DNA of 64,000 nt. Origin: an uncultured Campylobacter sp. (GTDB lineage Bacteria > Campylobacterota > Campylobacteria > Campylobacterales > Campylobacteraceae). Below, in pieces: positions 18,838 to 28,354 of this stretch. The stretch is from positions 52,791-116,790 of the forward strand of contig NZ_CALUTC010000005.1 in NCBI RefSeq assembly GCF_944323605.1. Reading direction: 5' to 3'. The stretch's first letter is position 1. Every line of letters begins with the position of its first letter. The notes below the pieces were generated by a model. It searched no databases, was not told the origin of the DNA, and saw only the letters and a program-made list of their open reading frames with translations. Position numbers and translations under genes: made by a program.

Positions 18838-21066
18838 ATGAAAAAAAATATATTTGCATTAGTATTTACATTAACCTTATCTTATTCTTTGCAAATAAGC
18901 TCTATAAGTTTTGAGGGGCTTACTCATATATCACAGGAAAGTGCTATAGCACTTAGTGGTCTTAAAATAGGAGATGAAATTAGTGAAGAAAAGATAAATG
19001 ATGCTATATTAAATTTATATAAACAAAATTATTTTAGCGATATAGAAGTTGAGCAAGAAGGAAGTAGTCTTATATTCCGTGTAAAGCAAAGACAAGTTAT
19101 TGCTAGGATTGATATAACAGGCGTTTCATCTAATGATAGAAAGCAAATAGATACTATTTTAGGTATAAAAAAGGGAACGCTTTATGATGAATATAGCTTA
19201 AAAGAAGCTTCACAAAGGATAAAGCTATACTACGAATCAAAGGGTTATTTTGATACTGTAGTAGAATTTAACAAAGAAAATTTAGGCGATTCTGATGCCT
19301 TGCAAGTAAATTTTTTGGTAAATCGTGGTGAAAATATAATCATAGAAAATGTGATTTTATCCGGAGCAAAAGAACTTTCTTACTCTGATGTAGAGCCTTC
19401 TTTAGTCAATAAAAAACGCGAATTTATGGGCTGGATGTGGGGAAGAAATGACGGAAAGCTTAATATCTTTGAGTTGCCAAATGATAGCTCTAGAGTCGCT
19501 GATGAATATATGAAAGAAGGATTTTTAGATGTTGAAGTCTCTCCAGCCGCACTTAGGGTAGATTCTAGAAAATACATAGCTGATTTGTCATTTTTCATAA
19601 AAGAAGGGCGGGTTTATAAAATTTCAAGTATAAAGATAGAAAATCCAGTATTTAGCGAGGAAGAGAACGATAAAAAAATACAGTCTTTGCAAAGTGAAGT
19701 TGGAGATGTTGCAGACATAGAAAAAATAAGAGCAGATATAAATTATATACAAACTGATACTGCAAATTTAGGTTATGCATTTGCACAGGTTTATCCTGAT
19801 ATACAAAAAGATGAGATAAATGCTGAAGCTAGCATAGTTTTTAGAGTTATACCAAATGATAAGGTTTATATTAGAGATGTTATTATTAAGGGAAATACAA
19901 GAACTGTGGATAGAGTTATCAGAAGAGAGCTTTATGTAACAGAAGGTAACTTATATCACAAGGATGATTTGTCAGAATCTATAAACGCACTTAAAAGAAC
20001 ATCTTATTTTGATGATGTTAAATTTGAGGAAAAAAGGATAAATTCATCTCAAATAGACCTTATTGTAGAGGTTAAAGAGGCTGCGACTGGAGCGATTAGC
20101 GGTGGTGTTGGTTTTAGCTCAGCTGACGGACTTTTATTAAACGCTTCTTATAGCGATAATAACCTTCTTGGTTCTGGTATGAGAAGTATAGTAAGCGTTG
20201 ATAAGTCTTATACATACTTGATGGGTAGAATAGGGCTTACAAACCCGCGTCTAGCAGATAGTGATTATAGTTTAGGAGGCAGTTTATATGCCAATCAATA
20301 TACTTGGGATAACTATAGCGATAGAATTTATGGTGGGGAAATAAATATAGGCAGAAGATTTGCCAGATATTTTTCTGCAGGATTTTCTTATAATTTAGAG
20401 CAAAATGATATATACTCGCTTAGTCAAGAGCTTATTTTAACAGGATATGAGCTAGGAAAAACTATAAAAAGCTCTGTAACGCCTTATATATCTTTTAATA
20501 ATACAGATGATTACTATTTGCCACGCAAGGGTATAATAGCCTCTACCAGTCTTGAAGTGGCTGGTGTTGGAGGGGATCAGAGATTTTTAACATCATCTAC
20601 ATCTTTTAACTTTTATCAAGGACTTAAGGATTTTATAGGAATAGATTTGATTTACAGGTATAAAGCAAATTTCTATAAAACTTGGGATATGGGAAATTTA
20701 CCTATAAATCAAAGATTTTTCTTGGGCGGGATAGGTTCTGTTAGAGGTTTTGAAAATAGAACCTTAAGCCCTAAAAATATATACGGTTATGAAGAGGGCG
20801 GAACTATAGCTTTTACAAATTCAGCAGAGCTTTCTTTTCCTTTGATAGATAGGATTAAGTTAAGAGGAGCTTTGTTTTTTGACTACGGTGCAATAGGTAG
20901 AGAAGTTTTGGATGTGCATAAAAGCAAACACAGGTATAGCACGGGTCTTTCTATAGAGTGGATAACTCCTTTTGGTCCTTTACAGCTAGTCTTTGCAAAA
21001 CCTTTAAATCCAAAACCAGGAGATGAAATTAGCACTTTTGAATTTACAATAGGAACAAGATTTTAA
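18838..21066 (+). CDS. bamA: Outer membrane protein assembly factor BamA
   Basis: Central subunit that folds beta-barrel proteins into the outer membrane. 742 residues: signal peptide to about residue 20, five POTRA domains over roughly 20-400, then a 16-stranded barrel. Barrel hallmarks are the V-R-G-F loop (G-G-I-G-S-V-R-G-F) and a terminal F-T-I-G-T-R-F ending in phenylalanine. It heads a plus-strand group with accD, 57 bases downstream. Confidence 0.95.
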   Translation: MKKNIFALVFTLTLSYSLQISSISFEGLTHISQESAIALSGLKIGDEISEEKINDAILNLYKQNYFSDIEVEQEGSSLIFRVKQRQVIARIDITGVSSNDRKQIDTILGIKKGTLYDEYSLKEASQRIKLYYESKGYFDTVVEFNKENLGDSDALQVNFLVNRGENIIIENVILSGAKELSYSDVEPSLVNKKREFMGWMWGRNDGKLNIFELPNDSSRVADEYMKEGFLDVEVSPAALRVDSRKYIADLSFFIKEGRVYKISSIKIENPVFSEEENDKKIQSLQSEVGDVADIEKIRADINYIQTDTANLGYAFAQVYPDIQKDEINAEASIVFRVIPNDKVYIRDVIIKGNTRTVDRVIRRELYVTEGNLYHKDDLSESINALKRTSYFDDVKFEEKRINSSQIDLIVEVKEAATGAISGGVGFSSADGLLLNASYSDNNLLGSGMRSIVSVDKSYTYLMGRIGLTNPRLADSDYSLGGSLYANQYTWDNYSDRIYGGEINIGRRFARYFSAGFSYNLEQNDIYSLSQELILTGYELGKTIKSSVTPYISFNNTDDYYLPRKGIIASTSLEVAGVGGDQRFLTSSTSFNFYQGLKDFIGIDLIYRYKANFYKTWDMGNLPINQRFFLGGIGSVRGFENRTLSPKNIYGYEEGGTIAFTNSAELSFPLIDRIKLRGALFFDYGAIGREVLDVHKSKHRYSTGLSIEWITPFGPLQLVFAKPLNPKPGDEISTFEFTIGTRF

Positions 21067-21123
21067 GCTAAGATTTTTTTAATTGTAGTAAAATATTTCA
21101 TTTTTCATAAAAAAGGTTTTGAT

Positions 21124-21960
21124 ATGAATTTTTTAGATATGTTTTCAGGGATTAGACGCAAACAGTCAAGTCCAAAAGACGCCCCTAATCATTGGGTGAA
21201 GTGCGATAGCTGCTTTGCACTTATGTATGATAAAGAAATTCAGTTAAATTTAAATGTCTGTCCAAAATGTGGATTTCATATGAGAATTTCTCCTATGGAT
21301 AGAATAGCACTTTTGTGCGATGAGGGCTCTTTTGTGGAATATGACGCTAATTTAGAAGCTGTAGATCCTCTTAAATTCGTAGATAGCAAGTCATACAAAA
21401 AAAGATTAAGTGAAGCAGAAGCAAAGACAAACAAAAAAAGTTCAGCCATTAGCGGCGAATGCGTTATAGGTGGCATAAAAACACAGATTGTAGTTTTTGA
21501 TTTTTCTTTTATGGGTGGTTCTTTAGCCTCGGTTGAGGGAGAGAAAATAGTTAGAGCAACTCAAAGAGCAAGATCTAAAAAAACACCTCTTATTATAATA
21601 TCGGCTTCTGGAGGTGCTAGAATGCAAGAAAGCACCTTTTCTTTAATGCAAATGAGCAAAACAAGTGCAGCTTTAAAGCTTTTAGCACAGGATAAATTGC
21701 CTTATATAAGTATTTTAACTCATCCTACCTTGGGCGGCGTATCTGCGTCTTTTGCTTTTTTAGGAGATTTGATAATAGCAGAACCGGGAGCTTTGATAGG
21801 ATTTGCAGGAGCTAGAGTAATAAAACAAACCATAGGAGCCGATTTACCAGAAGGTTTTCAAACTGCTGAATTTTTGCTAAAGCACGGCTTGATAGACGCC
21901 ATAACTCCTAGAAGCGAACAAAGAAAATACCTAGGCGATTTTTTGAAATTCTTTACATAG
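21124..21960 (+). CDS. accD: Acetyl-CoA carboxylase carboxyltransferase subunit beta
   Basis: Subunit of the enzyme that makes malonyl-CoA for fatty acids. 278 residues with the N-terminal zinc ribbon (C27, C30, C46, C49) and the crotonase-like core with G-G-A-R-M-Q-E, P-T-L-G-G-V-S-A-S-F-A and G-F-A-G-A-R-V-I motifs. The alpha subunit is not in the window. rlmH follows after 8 bases. Confidence 0.96.
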   Translation: MNFLDMFSGIRRKQSSPKDAPNHWVKCDSCFALMYDKEIQLNLNVCPKCGFHMRISPMDRIALLCDEGSFVEYDANLEAVDPLKFVDSKSYKKRLSEAEAKTNKKSSAISGECVIGGIKTQIVVFDFSFMGGSLASVEGEKIVRATQRARSKKTPLIIISASGGARMQESTFSLMQMSKTSAALKLLAQDKLPYISILTHPTLGGVSASFAFLGDLIIAEPGALIGFAGARVIKQTIGADLPEGFQTAEFLLKHGLIDAITPRSEQRKYLGDFLKFFT

Positions 21961-21968
21961 GGATTATT

Positions 21969-22418
21969 TTGCAAATTTATATAAATTCTATACAAAAAGC
22001 TAAAGATTTAGAAGAGGCTAAAGCAAGATATGTGAAGCTAATAAGTGCGTATGCTGAACTTAAGGATTATACTTTTTTTAATTCAAAAATTTCACAAGCC
22101 CAAAAACAGAGCTTAAATTTAGCACAAAAGAGTTATGAGGAGCTTTTTTTGCCTCTTAAAAAAGGCTTTAATATAGCCTTAGATGAAAAAGGCAAAGAGC
22201 TTGATAGTAAAGATTTTTCACAACTTTTAGACTCAAAAGCTGTGATAAGTTTTTTTATAGCAGGGGCTTACGGTTTTAGCGAAAATTTTCTTAAAAACTG
22301 TGATTTTACTTTGTCCTTAAGCAAACTAACATTAGCACATAGTCTTGCTAAGCTTGTCCTTTTAGAGCAGATTTATAGAGGCTTTTGTATAATTAAAAAA
22401 CATCCGTATCATAAATGA
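21969..22418 (+). CDS. rlmH: 23S rRNA (pseudouridine1915-N3)-methyltransferase RlmH
   Basis: SPOUT-class methyltransferase acting on 70S ribosomes at helix 69. 149 residues; the C-terminal knot region has F-F-I-A-G-A-Y-G-F-S, L-S-L-S-K-L-T-L-A-H and the family ending H-P-Y-H. The N-terminal half is poorly conserved. It starts at TTG 21969 close behind accD. In C. jejuni dksA lies just downstream of rlmH; here it does not. Confidence 0.88.
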   Translation: MQIYINSIQKAKDLEEAKARYVKLISAYAELKDYTFFNSKISQAQKQSLNLAQKSYEELFLPLKKGFNIALDEKGKELDSKDFSQLLDSKAVISFFIAGAYGFSENFLKNCDFTLSLSKLTLAHSLAKLVLLEQIYRGFCIIKKHPYHK

Positions 22419-22428
22419 GGAGATTTTT

Positions 22429-23412
22429 ATGAAGATAAGATTATTTATTTTTTCTTGCGTGTTGTATTTTGTTATTTTGGGTGCTTTTGTTTTTCATATA
22501 AATTCTGATCCTTACACTTTAGAAATTGCATCTTTTTCTTATACTTTTTCTGTAGCTTTTTGGGTTGTGTTACCAGCTTTTATTTTGTTTGTATTTGCCC
22601 TTTTGCATATGAGTTTTTACGGTTTTTTAAGATATATAAAATATAAAAATTTCTTTAAAGATTCTGCTAAATTTGAAGATTTTGTGTGCGATGTTTTGCT
22701 TGAAAAGAATCCAAAACCAAATTTTAAAACTAGTGAATTTAAACGTGCTGCAGAGCTTTGCTTGTCTATGAAAAAACTAGAAAAGATTCATAATTTAAAT
22801 CACTTTAATGAAGTTATAGATTTGCTTATGGATATTAATAACGATAAAATAGTAAATTTGAAGAAATTTAGATTAGGTTTTGATAATGCATTGTTTTTAA
22901 GAAATGAGAAAAATCACATATTAAGCGATGTTTCTTATGCTTATGATAGGATAAAACACAAAAAGGAACTAGAAGATGAGCTTGATAATCTTGCTTTTAA
23001 AACAGTTATGCAATTTGGCACAGTGGAGCAAATAACAAATTTAAAACTCCCTAAAAATAAAGAATTTATCCAGCAATACATACAAAGATTAAAAGAGGAA
23101 AATTTTACAGTAGAGCTGGATAAGCTAGAGAATATATTAACAGACACAGAACTTAGCGAAGGTGAGTATCTAAGCGTAGCAAAATCTTGTGTAAAGAAGT
23201 TTGATCCGAATTCTCTCATAGCATTTTTTAAAAAGATTAGCGATAGCAATATCGAAGCAAAGAGAGCTTATTGCTTTGTTTTAGCTGAATTAGCACTTTT
23301 TGATGAGTTAAAACTTGAAATAAAAGATGATAAAAAATTCAATGATTTTAAATTAGCTATCTTGGCAAGAGAACACAATATCAAGATAAATTTATATGAC
23401 ATTATAAAATGA
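22429..23412 (+). CDS. Conserved membrane protein of unknown function
   Basis: 327 residues with two N-terminal membrane helices (about 5-27 and 38-60) and a long soluble, charged, helical domain rich in Glu, Lys and Leu. I see no catalytic or binding motif. The ATG follows GAGGAG. It overlaps the dus gene by 4 bases, so the two are co-translated, and a homologue stands beside dus in C. jejuni. The large domain is probably cytoplasmic, with helical repeats; function unknown. Confidence 0.78.
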   Translation: MKIRLFIFSCVLYFVILGAFVFHINSDPYTLEIASFSYTFSVAFWVVLPAFILFVFALLHMSFYGFLRYIKYKNFFKDSAKFEDFVCDVLLEKNPKPNFKTSEFKRAAELCLSMKKLEKIHNLNHFNEVIDLLMDINNDKIVNLKKFRLGFDNALFLRNEKNHILSDVSYAYDRIKHKKELEDELDNLAFKTVMQFGTVEQITNLKLPKNKEFIQQYIQRLKEENFTVELDKLENILTDTELSEGEYLSVAKSCVKKFDPNSLIAFFKKISDSNIEAKRAYCFVLAELALFDELKLEIKDDKKFNDFKLAILAREHNIKINLYDIIK

Positions 23413-24329
23413 TAGATTTCTCGCAAAAACCGCTTTTTTTAGCACCTATGGCAGGTTTTACAGATCTGCCTTTTAGATCAGTGGTTAAGAATTTTGGAGC
23501 CGATGTTACTGTAAGCGAGATGATAAGCTCGAATGCTCTTGTTTATGAAAGCAAAAAAACACTTAAGATGCTTGAAAAAGATGAGCTTGAGAAGCCTTAT
23601 ATAGTCCAAATTGCCGGATCAAATAAAGAAGTTTTAAAAAAAGCAGTGCTTATATTAAATGATTTTGATTTTATAGACGGCATAGATTTTAACTGTGGTT
23701 GTCCTGTAAAAAAAGTTATAAAGCAAAATGCTGGTTCATCTTTGCTTAGAGATTTAGACGAATTAAAATCTTGCTTAGCACTCATAAAACAGTATAGTAA
23801 AAAGCAAAGCACAAGTGTAAAAATAAGACTTGGTTTTGATAGGGAAAATGTGCAAGAAATAGCAAAGGCTTGTGAGCAAGCTGGAGTGGATTACATAAGC
23901 ATACATGCAAGAACTGCTAAGCAAATGTATAGTGGAAAAGCTGATTATGACGCTATAAAAAAAGCTAAACAAGCTATAAAAATTCCTCTTGTAGCAAATG
24001 GTGATATAAATGTTGAAAATGCAGATGAGGTTTTTAAGCACACAAAAGCAGATGCTTTGATGATAGGAAGAGCTAGTGTTGGCAGACCTTGGATTTTTTA
24101 TGAGATTAAAAATGGTAAAACCGTTTCTAAAGAGCTAAAAAAAGAAATTATACTTTTTCACTTTGAGGCTATGATGAAACATCATAGTAAATTAGGGCTT
24201 TCTATGTTTAAAAAACACTTACACGAGTATAGCAAAGGATATGAAAACGCCGCTAGTTTCAGACAAAATGTAAATAAAAGTGATGATTATAACGAAAGCT
24301 TCAAACTCATAGAGGACTTTTTTTCTTAA
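23409..24329 (+). CDS. dusB: tRNA-dihydrouridine synthase (DusB type)
   Basis: FMN enzyme reducing uridines in tRNA. 306 residues with the P-M-A-G-F-T-D-L-P-F-R start, the catalytic cysteine in F-N-C-G-C-P-V-K-K, and the FMN phosphate motif A-L-M-I-G-R-A-S. Overlaps both the preceding membrane protein gene (4 bases) and dnaG (1 base). The B subtype is the usual one outside enterobacteria and is inferred. Confidence 0.9.
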   Translation: MIDFSQKPLFLAPMAGFTDLPFRSVVKNFGADVTVSEMISSNALVYESKKTLKMLEKDELEKPYIVQIAGSNKEVLKKAVLILNDFDFIDGIDFNCGCPVKKVIKQNAGSSLLRDLDELKSCLALIKQYSKKQSTSVKIRLGFDRENVQEIAKACEQAGVDYISIHARTAKQMYSGKADYDAIKKAKQAIKIPLVANGDINVENADEVFKHTKADALMIGRASVGRPWIFYEIKNGKTVSKELKKEIILFHFEAMMKHHSKLGLSMFKKHLHEYSKGYENAASFRQNVNKSDDYNESFKLIEDFFS

Positions 24330-26146
24330 TGATAGATAAGTCAAGCATAGAAGAACTTAGACAAAGAGCTGATATAGTAGATATAATATCTAGCTATGTA
24401 GAGCTTAGAAAAAATGGGGCTAATTATGTAGGTGTTTGTCCATTTCATCAAGACAAAAATCCAAGTATGAGTGTAAGTGCTATAAAGGGTTTTTACCACT
24501 GTTTTGCTTGCAAAGCTGGCGGAGATGTATTTAAATTTGTGCAAGATTATGAACGTATAAGCTTTAATGAAGCTGTTGAAAAAGTGGCACATCTTAGTAA
24601 TTTTTCCTTACGCTATACAGATAGTAAAGAGTATAAAACAAATAAAAATTTAAAAAATATTTTGCCAATGCTAAACGCATTTTACAAGGATTGCTTAGTC
24701 AAACATAAAGAAGCCCTAGCTTATCTTTATTCTAGGTCTTTAAATGATGATGATATAAGGAAATTTGAACTAGGTTTTGCACCTTCTTCAAGCGAGACCT
24801 TAGAGCTTTTAAAAAAAGAACAAATACCTTTAAGCGACGCATTAGCTGTTGGTGCTGTAAAACTTGGAGAGGATAAAAATTACTATGCTGCTTTTTCTAA
24901 AAGAATTTCCTTTCCAATATATGACGCAAAAGGCTTTTTAGTAGGATTTGGAGCTAGGATAATAGATGGCTCAAATAGAGCAAAATACATAAATTCAGCA
25001 CAAAACATACTTTTTGATAAATCAAGGATTTTCTATGCTCTTAATTTGGCAAGAGATGAAGTAAAAAGAAAAAAGCAAATAATTATATGCGAGGGCTATT
25101 TAGATGTTATAGCCTTTCATAGAATAGGGCTTTGCAATGCTGTTGCCGTATTAGGCACAGCTTTGACCCCTTCTCATATAAATATAATCAAAAGGCTTGA
25201 AGCGGAGGTTTTGCTTTGTTTTGATAGCGATGAAGCCGGGCTTAAAGCCGCTGCACGTTCTTCTTTTTTGCTAAGTCTTGCTAAGATGGAAGGCAAGGTT
25301 TGCTTTATAAGTGGCGGAAAAGATGTAGCCGAGCTTGTTTTTAGCTCTCAAGAAAAAAAAGTGTTTGAAATTTTTGATAAGGGGTATGTATTTGTTGAAT
25401 TTTACATAAGGCACATTATATCAAATTTTGATTTAAGCAATATAACTCAAAAGCAAAAAGCTTTGGAAGCAGTGCAAGAATTTAGCTTTCAGCTAGACCC
25501 GCTCATCGCACAACACTACGAAATTCTAGTTTCAAATTTGCTAAATGTATCTAGGGATTTTGTGAATCTTAGTAGGACACAAAAAAAAGCTAAAAAAGAA
25601 AAAATATCTATATTTAAAGAAAAGCCCGTTTTTGTATTAGCCGAAGCTGAACTTTGTAAATTTTTATATGAAAATAAACATTATAAAGATATTTTTTTTA
25701 GAATCAGTAATGAAAATTTTTTTATTATGAAAGAAACGCTTAATAGAATTTTGCAAGATGCAAAAAACGAAGATGTGCTTATAAGAGAGCTTGAAATGAA
25801 AGATTTAAGCAAGTTAAAAGGAAGCGATGAATTTTTATCTGCTATATGCAAGATAAATTATAGTTTTTTTTCGCGTCAAAAACAAACTTCACTAAAACAA
25901 GCACTTAAAAAACAGGCTCTAAATGCATTAGACAAGAAAAGTATAAGACTTAAAAAGGAATTAAGTAAGAAAGATTTTTTTAATTTTTTATATAAAAATT
26001 TGTGCTTGATAAATGAAGATGAGGATATAGTTAAGGATCTTAGCGATGAAAGATACTGTAAGGAATTAGAAAAACTTATAAAATTTCTAGCAAGAGATAA
26101 TTTCAAAACAAGTGATTTTTTAGATAAAAATGATGAGCCATTTTAG
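24329..26146 (+). CDS. dnaG: DNA primase
   Basis: Makes RNA primers at the replication fork. 605 residues: N-terminal CHC2 zinc finger (C-P-F-H at about 38-41 and C-F-A-C further on), the RNA polymerase domain, a TOPRIM core with C-E-G-Y-L-D-V-I and F-D-S-D-E-A-G, and a C-terminal helicase-binding region. TOPRIM and zinc residues are intact. It starts one base inside the dus stop. Confidence 0.95.
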   Translation: MIDKSSIEELRQRADIVDIISSYVELRKNGANYVGVCPFHQDKNPSMSVSAIKGFYHCFACKAGGDVFKFVQDYERISFNEAVEKVAHLSNFSLRYTDSKEYKTNKNLKNILPMLNAFYKDCLVKHKEALAYLYSRSLNDDDIRKFELGFAPSSSETLELLKKEQIPLSDALAVGAVKLGEDKNYYAAFSKRISFPIYDAKGFLVGFGARIIDGSNRAKYINSAQNILFDKSRIFYALNLARDEVKRKKQIIICEGYLDVIAFHRIGLCNAVAVLGTALTPSHINIIKRLEAEVLLCFDSDEAGLKAAARSSFLLSLAKMEGKVCFISGGKDVAELVFSSQEKKVFEIFDKGYVFVEFYIRHIISNFDLSNITQKQKALEAVQEFSFQLDPLIAQHYEILVSNLLNVSRDFVNLSRTQKKAKKEKISIFKEKPVFVLAEAELCKFLYENKHYKDIFFRISNENFFIMKETLNRILQDAKNEDVLIRELEMKDLSKLKGSDEFLSAICKINYSFFSRQKQTSLKQALKKQALNALDKKSIRLKKELSKKDFFNFLYKNLCLINEDEDIVKDLSDERYCKELEKLIKFLARDNFKTSDFLDKNDEPF

Positions 26147-26154
26147 GAACTGTT

Positions 26155-26985
26155 TTGTTTGAAAAAATATATATAGAATTAAGCGATATTTGCGGACTTG
26201 ACTGCGTTTTTTGCCCGAGCAAAAAGGGCAAAAGAGGCGTGATGAGCTTAGGAAATTTTGAAACTGTAGCAAAAAAAGTTCATAAAAGGGCTAGAATTTT
26301 TACCTTTCATATTTTAGGAGATCCTTTACTTTTAAAAGATTTAGAATCTTATATGCTTATTGCTAAACAATACTCCATGAAGCTAGAGATTACGAGCAGT
26401 GGTTTTTATTTGGATAGCAGCAAAACAAAGCTTTTGCAAAAAAGCGATATTATAAGGCAGGTAAATTTTTCCCTAGCCTCATTTTTTAGCCAAAAAAGAC
26501 TTTCTTTTTTAGAATATTTTACGCCATTGCTTGAGTTTTTAAGATATGATTTTAAGAAAAAATTTATAAATTTAAGGCTATGGAATTTAGATAAAAATTT
26601 TAATCCCCCCGACGAAAATACTTTGTTTTATGAAGCTTTAGAAAATGAATTTGATATAAAAATAGACAAAAACAAAAAACTTAACAAACTAAAAGATTAT
26701 GTTGTGCTTCATCAAAAAAGCCTTTTTGACTGGTCTTTTTCTAAAATCAAACGAGATAAAGGCACTTGTTATGGGCTTTCTAAGCAACTTGGAATTTTAA
26801 GCGATGGAACTGTGATACCTTGTTGTATGGATTATGACGGTGTTATATCGCTTGGAAACATATTTTATGATGATTTGGATTTGATATTGCAGAGCAAAAG
26901 GGTGCAAGATATAAAAGATGGTTTTAGAAATGGCATCTTGCTAGAGGATATTTGCAAAAGATGCGATTTTGCAAGAAAGAGCTAG
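26155..26985 (+). CDS. Radical SAM protein with SPASM-like C-terminus, target unknown
   Basis: 276 residues. The N-terminal radical SAM cluster motif is C13-x3-C17-x2-C20. The C-terminal part has C-C-M-D-Y-D-G followed by a final C-K-R-C, a pattern of extra Fe-S ligands as in SPASM/twitch domains, with the usual I-L-S-D-G-T-V-I-P-C-C lead-in. It starts at TTG 26155 after AGGAA. SPASM enzymes often modify peptides, but no small precursor gene is visible beside it, so a metabolic or RNA target is equally possible. It follows dnaG by 8 bases. Confidence 0.75.
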   Translation: MFEKIYIELSDICGLDCVFCPSKKGKRGVMSLGNFETVAKKVHKRARIFTFHILGDPLLLKDLESYMLIAKQYSMKLEITSSGFYLDSSKTKLLQKSDIIRQVNFSLASFFSQKRLSFLEYFTPLLEFLRYDFKKKFINLRLWNLDKNFNPPDENTLFYEALENEFDIKIDKNKKLNKLKDYVVLHQKSLFDWSFSKIKRDKGTCYGLSKQLGILSDGTVIPCCMDYDGVISLGNIFYDDLDLILQSKRVQDIKDGFRNGILLEDICKRCDFARKS

Positions 26986-26994
26986 TAACTTTGC

Positions 26995-27021
26995 TAAATC
27001 TTTTTTAAAATTTGACGATAT
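26995..27021 (+). promoter_or_regulatory. Sigma-28 (FliA) type promoter for the 407-residue gene
   Basis: TAAATCTT at 26995-27002, then 11 bases, then GACGATAT at 27014-27021. The FliA consensus is TAAAGTTT, N11, GCCGATAA. The spacing is exact, the -35 matches 6 of 8, and the CGATAT core matches the -10 of known Campylobacter sigma-28 promoters. The gene starts 41 bases downstream. Confidence 0.6.
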
Positions 27022-27061
27022 GCTTTTAATAATATTACTCTGTAAAATAAAAGAATAAAAG

Positions 27062-28285
27062 ATGAATAATTTAAGTATCAGCTCTTTATCTCATAATCAA
27101 ATATCTCAACATATAAATGAGTTTAGAAAAAAACCTCAAAAACTAAGCTCATCTAATGAAAGTTTAAATAATACAGTCAAAGACAAAAGTCAAGCCATAA
27201 GTGAAATTCTAGGATATGGTGTAGATAAGGAAGGGTATTTTACATCTGATTTTAATGAAAAAGCAGGACTTCCAAAAGACTTTAAAATTTACGCAAAGGA
27301 TATAGAAAATTTGCTAGATAGTTTTTCTAGCTCTGATTTAAAAGCTTTTAGCTCTATTGATATAGCACAAAGCCTTAAAAATATCTATAATCTTTTCACT
27401 CAAATAGCTCCTAAAAATAATTTTACTTTTTATACAAAAGATGACTTAGCCTCCTTTCCAGCAGCTTTTATATACGATGAAAAAAGTCTAAATTTCATAC
27501 AAGGCTATGATTTTAAAGAATGGCAGGGTATGGGAGATTATATAGCAGAAAAAGGCACAAAACTTGTTATCTTAAATGAAACAAGCAAAAATGATATATT
27601 ATTTAGCCATACAACTTTAGACCTTAGTGCTTATACAAATAAAGATGAGAACATATCAAAGGCAGGAGTATTTTTACTCTTTGCTTCTAAGCTTATAAAT
27701 TCGCCTTTTGTAGAGGGTGAAACCACCACTCTTGGTAAAATTAACGGACTTGATAAGGGTGTAAGCAAGAAAGACTTAGAGAAATTTACTAGCTTTATGA
27801 ATGCAAACAAGCTAAATTTTAATTCAAGCACTAGCTCTTACAGCTCTAGCTTAGATATAATAGGCTTAAGTTTAAATTTAGCTCTAAGCAAGGAACATAA
27901 TCTAAGCTTACAAAATGAAGCATCTAACTTTTTACAAAGATACAAAGAGCTTTTAAACTCAAACCTTAGCTTAGATGAATTTAAAGATGAGTATTTAAAA
28001 TTTAAAAAAGAGTATGAAGACTTTTTACAAAACTTTTCAAAAGAGCTTAAAGAAAAAGAACTGTCTAAAATTCCTAATGATGATTTAAATGAAAACAAAA
28101 ACGATAAACCCTCCTTCACCCCCATACAAGCTGAAAGTAAAAGTGAAACTTTTACTTATGATGATATAGCTAAAAATTTCTTTTTAACTTTCTTAGAGAA
28201 TGAAAGAAAAAAAGGTAATGATGTATTAGAATTATTAGAAAAGTTATTTAAAGTAGATAAGAGTAAGATAGATTTTAAAGTTTAA
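27062..28285 (+). CDS. Uncharacterised protein, possible flagella-co-expressed secreted protein
   Basis: 407 residues that I do not recognise. The first 50 residues are rich in Ser, Asn and Gln with no Sec signal peptide. The middle is globular; a helical Leu/Lys/Glu segment lies at about 280-345; then a polar linker and a C-terminal helix. There are no membrane helices and no cysteines that I can see. The gene stands alone between the radical SAM gene and bioD and has its own sigma-28 type promoter. In C. jejuni several sigma-28 dependent non-motility genes (ciaI, the fed genes) encode proteins exported through the flagellum. The disordered polar N-terminus fits that route, but secretion is only inferred. 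Confidence 0.65.
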   Translation: MNNLSISSLSHNQISQHINEFRKKPQKLSSSNESLNNTVKDKSQAISEILGYGVDKEGYFTSDFNEKAGLPKDFKIYAKDIENLLDSFSSSDLKAFSSIDIAQSLKNIYNLFTQIAPKNNFTFYTKDDLASFPAAFIYDEKSLNFIQGYDFKEWQGMGDYIAEKGTKLVILNETSKNDILFSHTTLDLSAYTNKDENISKAGVFLLFASKLINSPFVEGETTTLGKINGLDKGVSKKDLEKFTSFMNANKLNFNSSTSSYSSSLDIIGLSLNLALSKEHNLSLQNEASNFLQRYKELLNSNLSLDEFKDEYLKFKKEYEDFLQNFSKELKEKELSKIPNDDLNENKNDKPSFTPIQAESKSETFTYDDIAKNFFLTFLENERKKGNDVLELLEKLFKVDKSKIDFKV

Positions 28286-28354
28286 GCATAAGTTTAAAAT
28301 GTGTAAAACTCATATAGTTTTTATACGTTTAATTTTGTAAAAAATATATAATTC

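Noticed and set aside
28305..28321. Possible bidirectional terminator between the 407-residue gene and bioD
   Set aside because: The stem AAAACT/AGTTTT is only 6 bases and almost all A-T, with no clear T-run; too weak to call in such AT-rich DNA.
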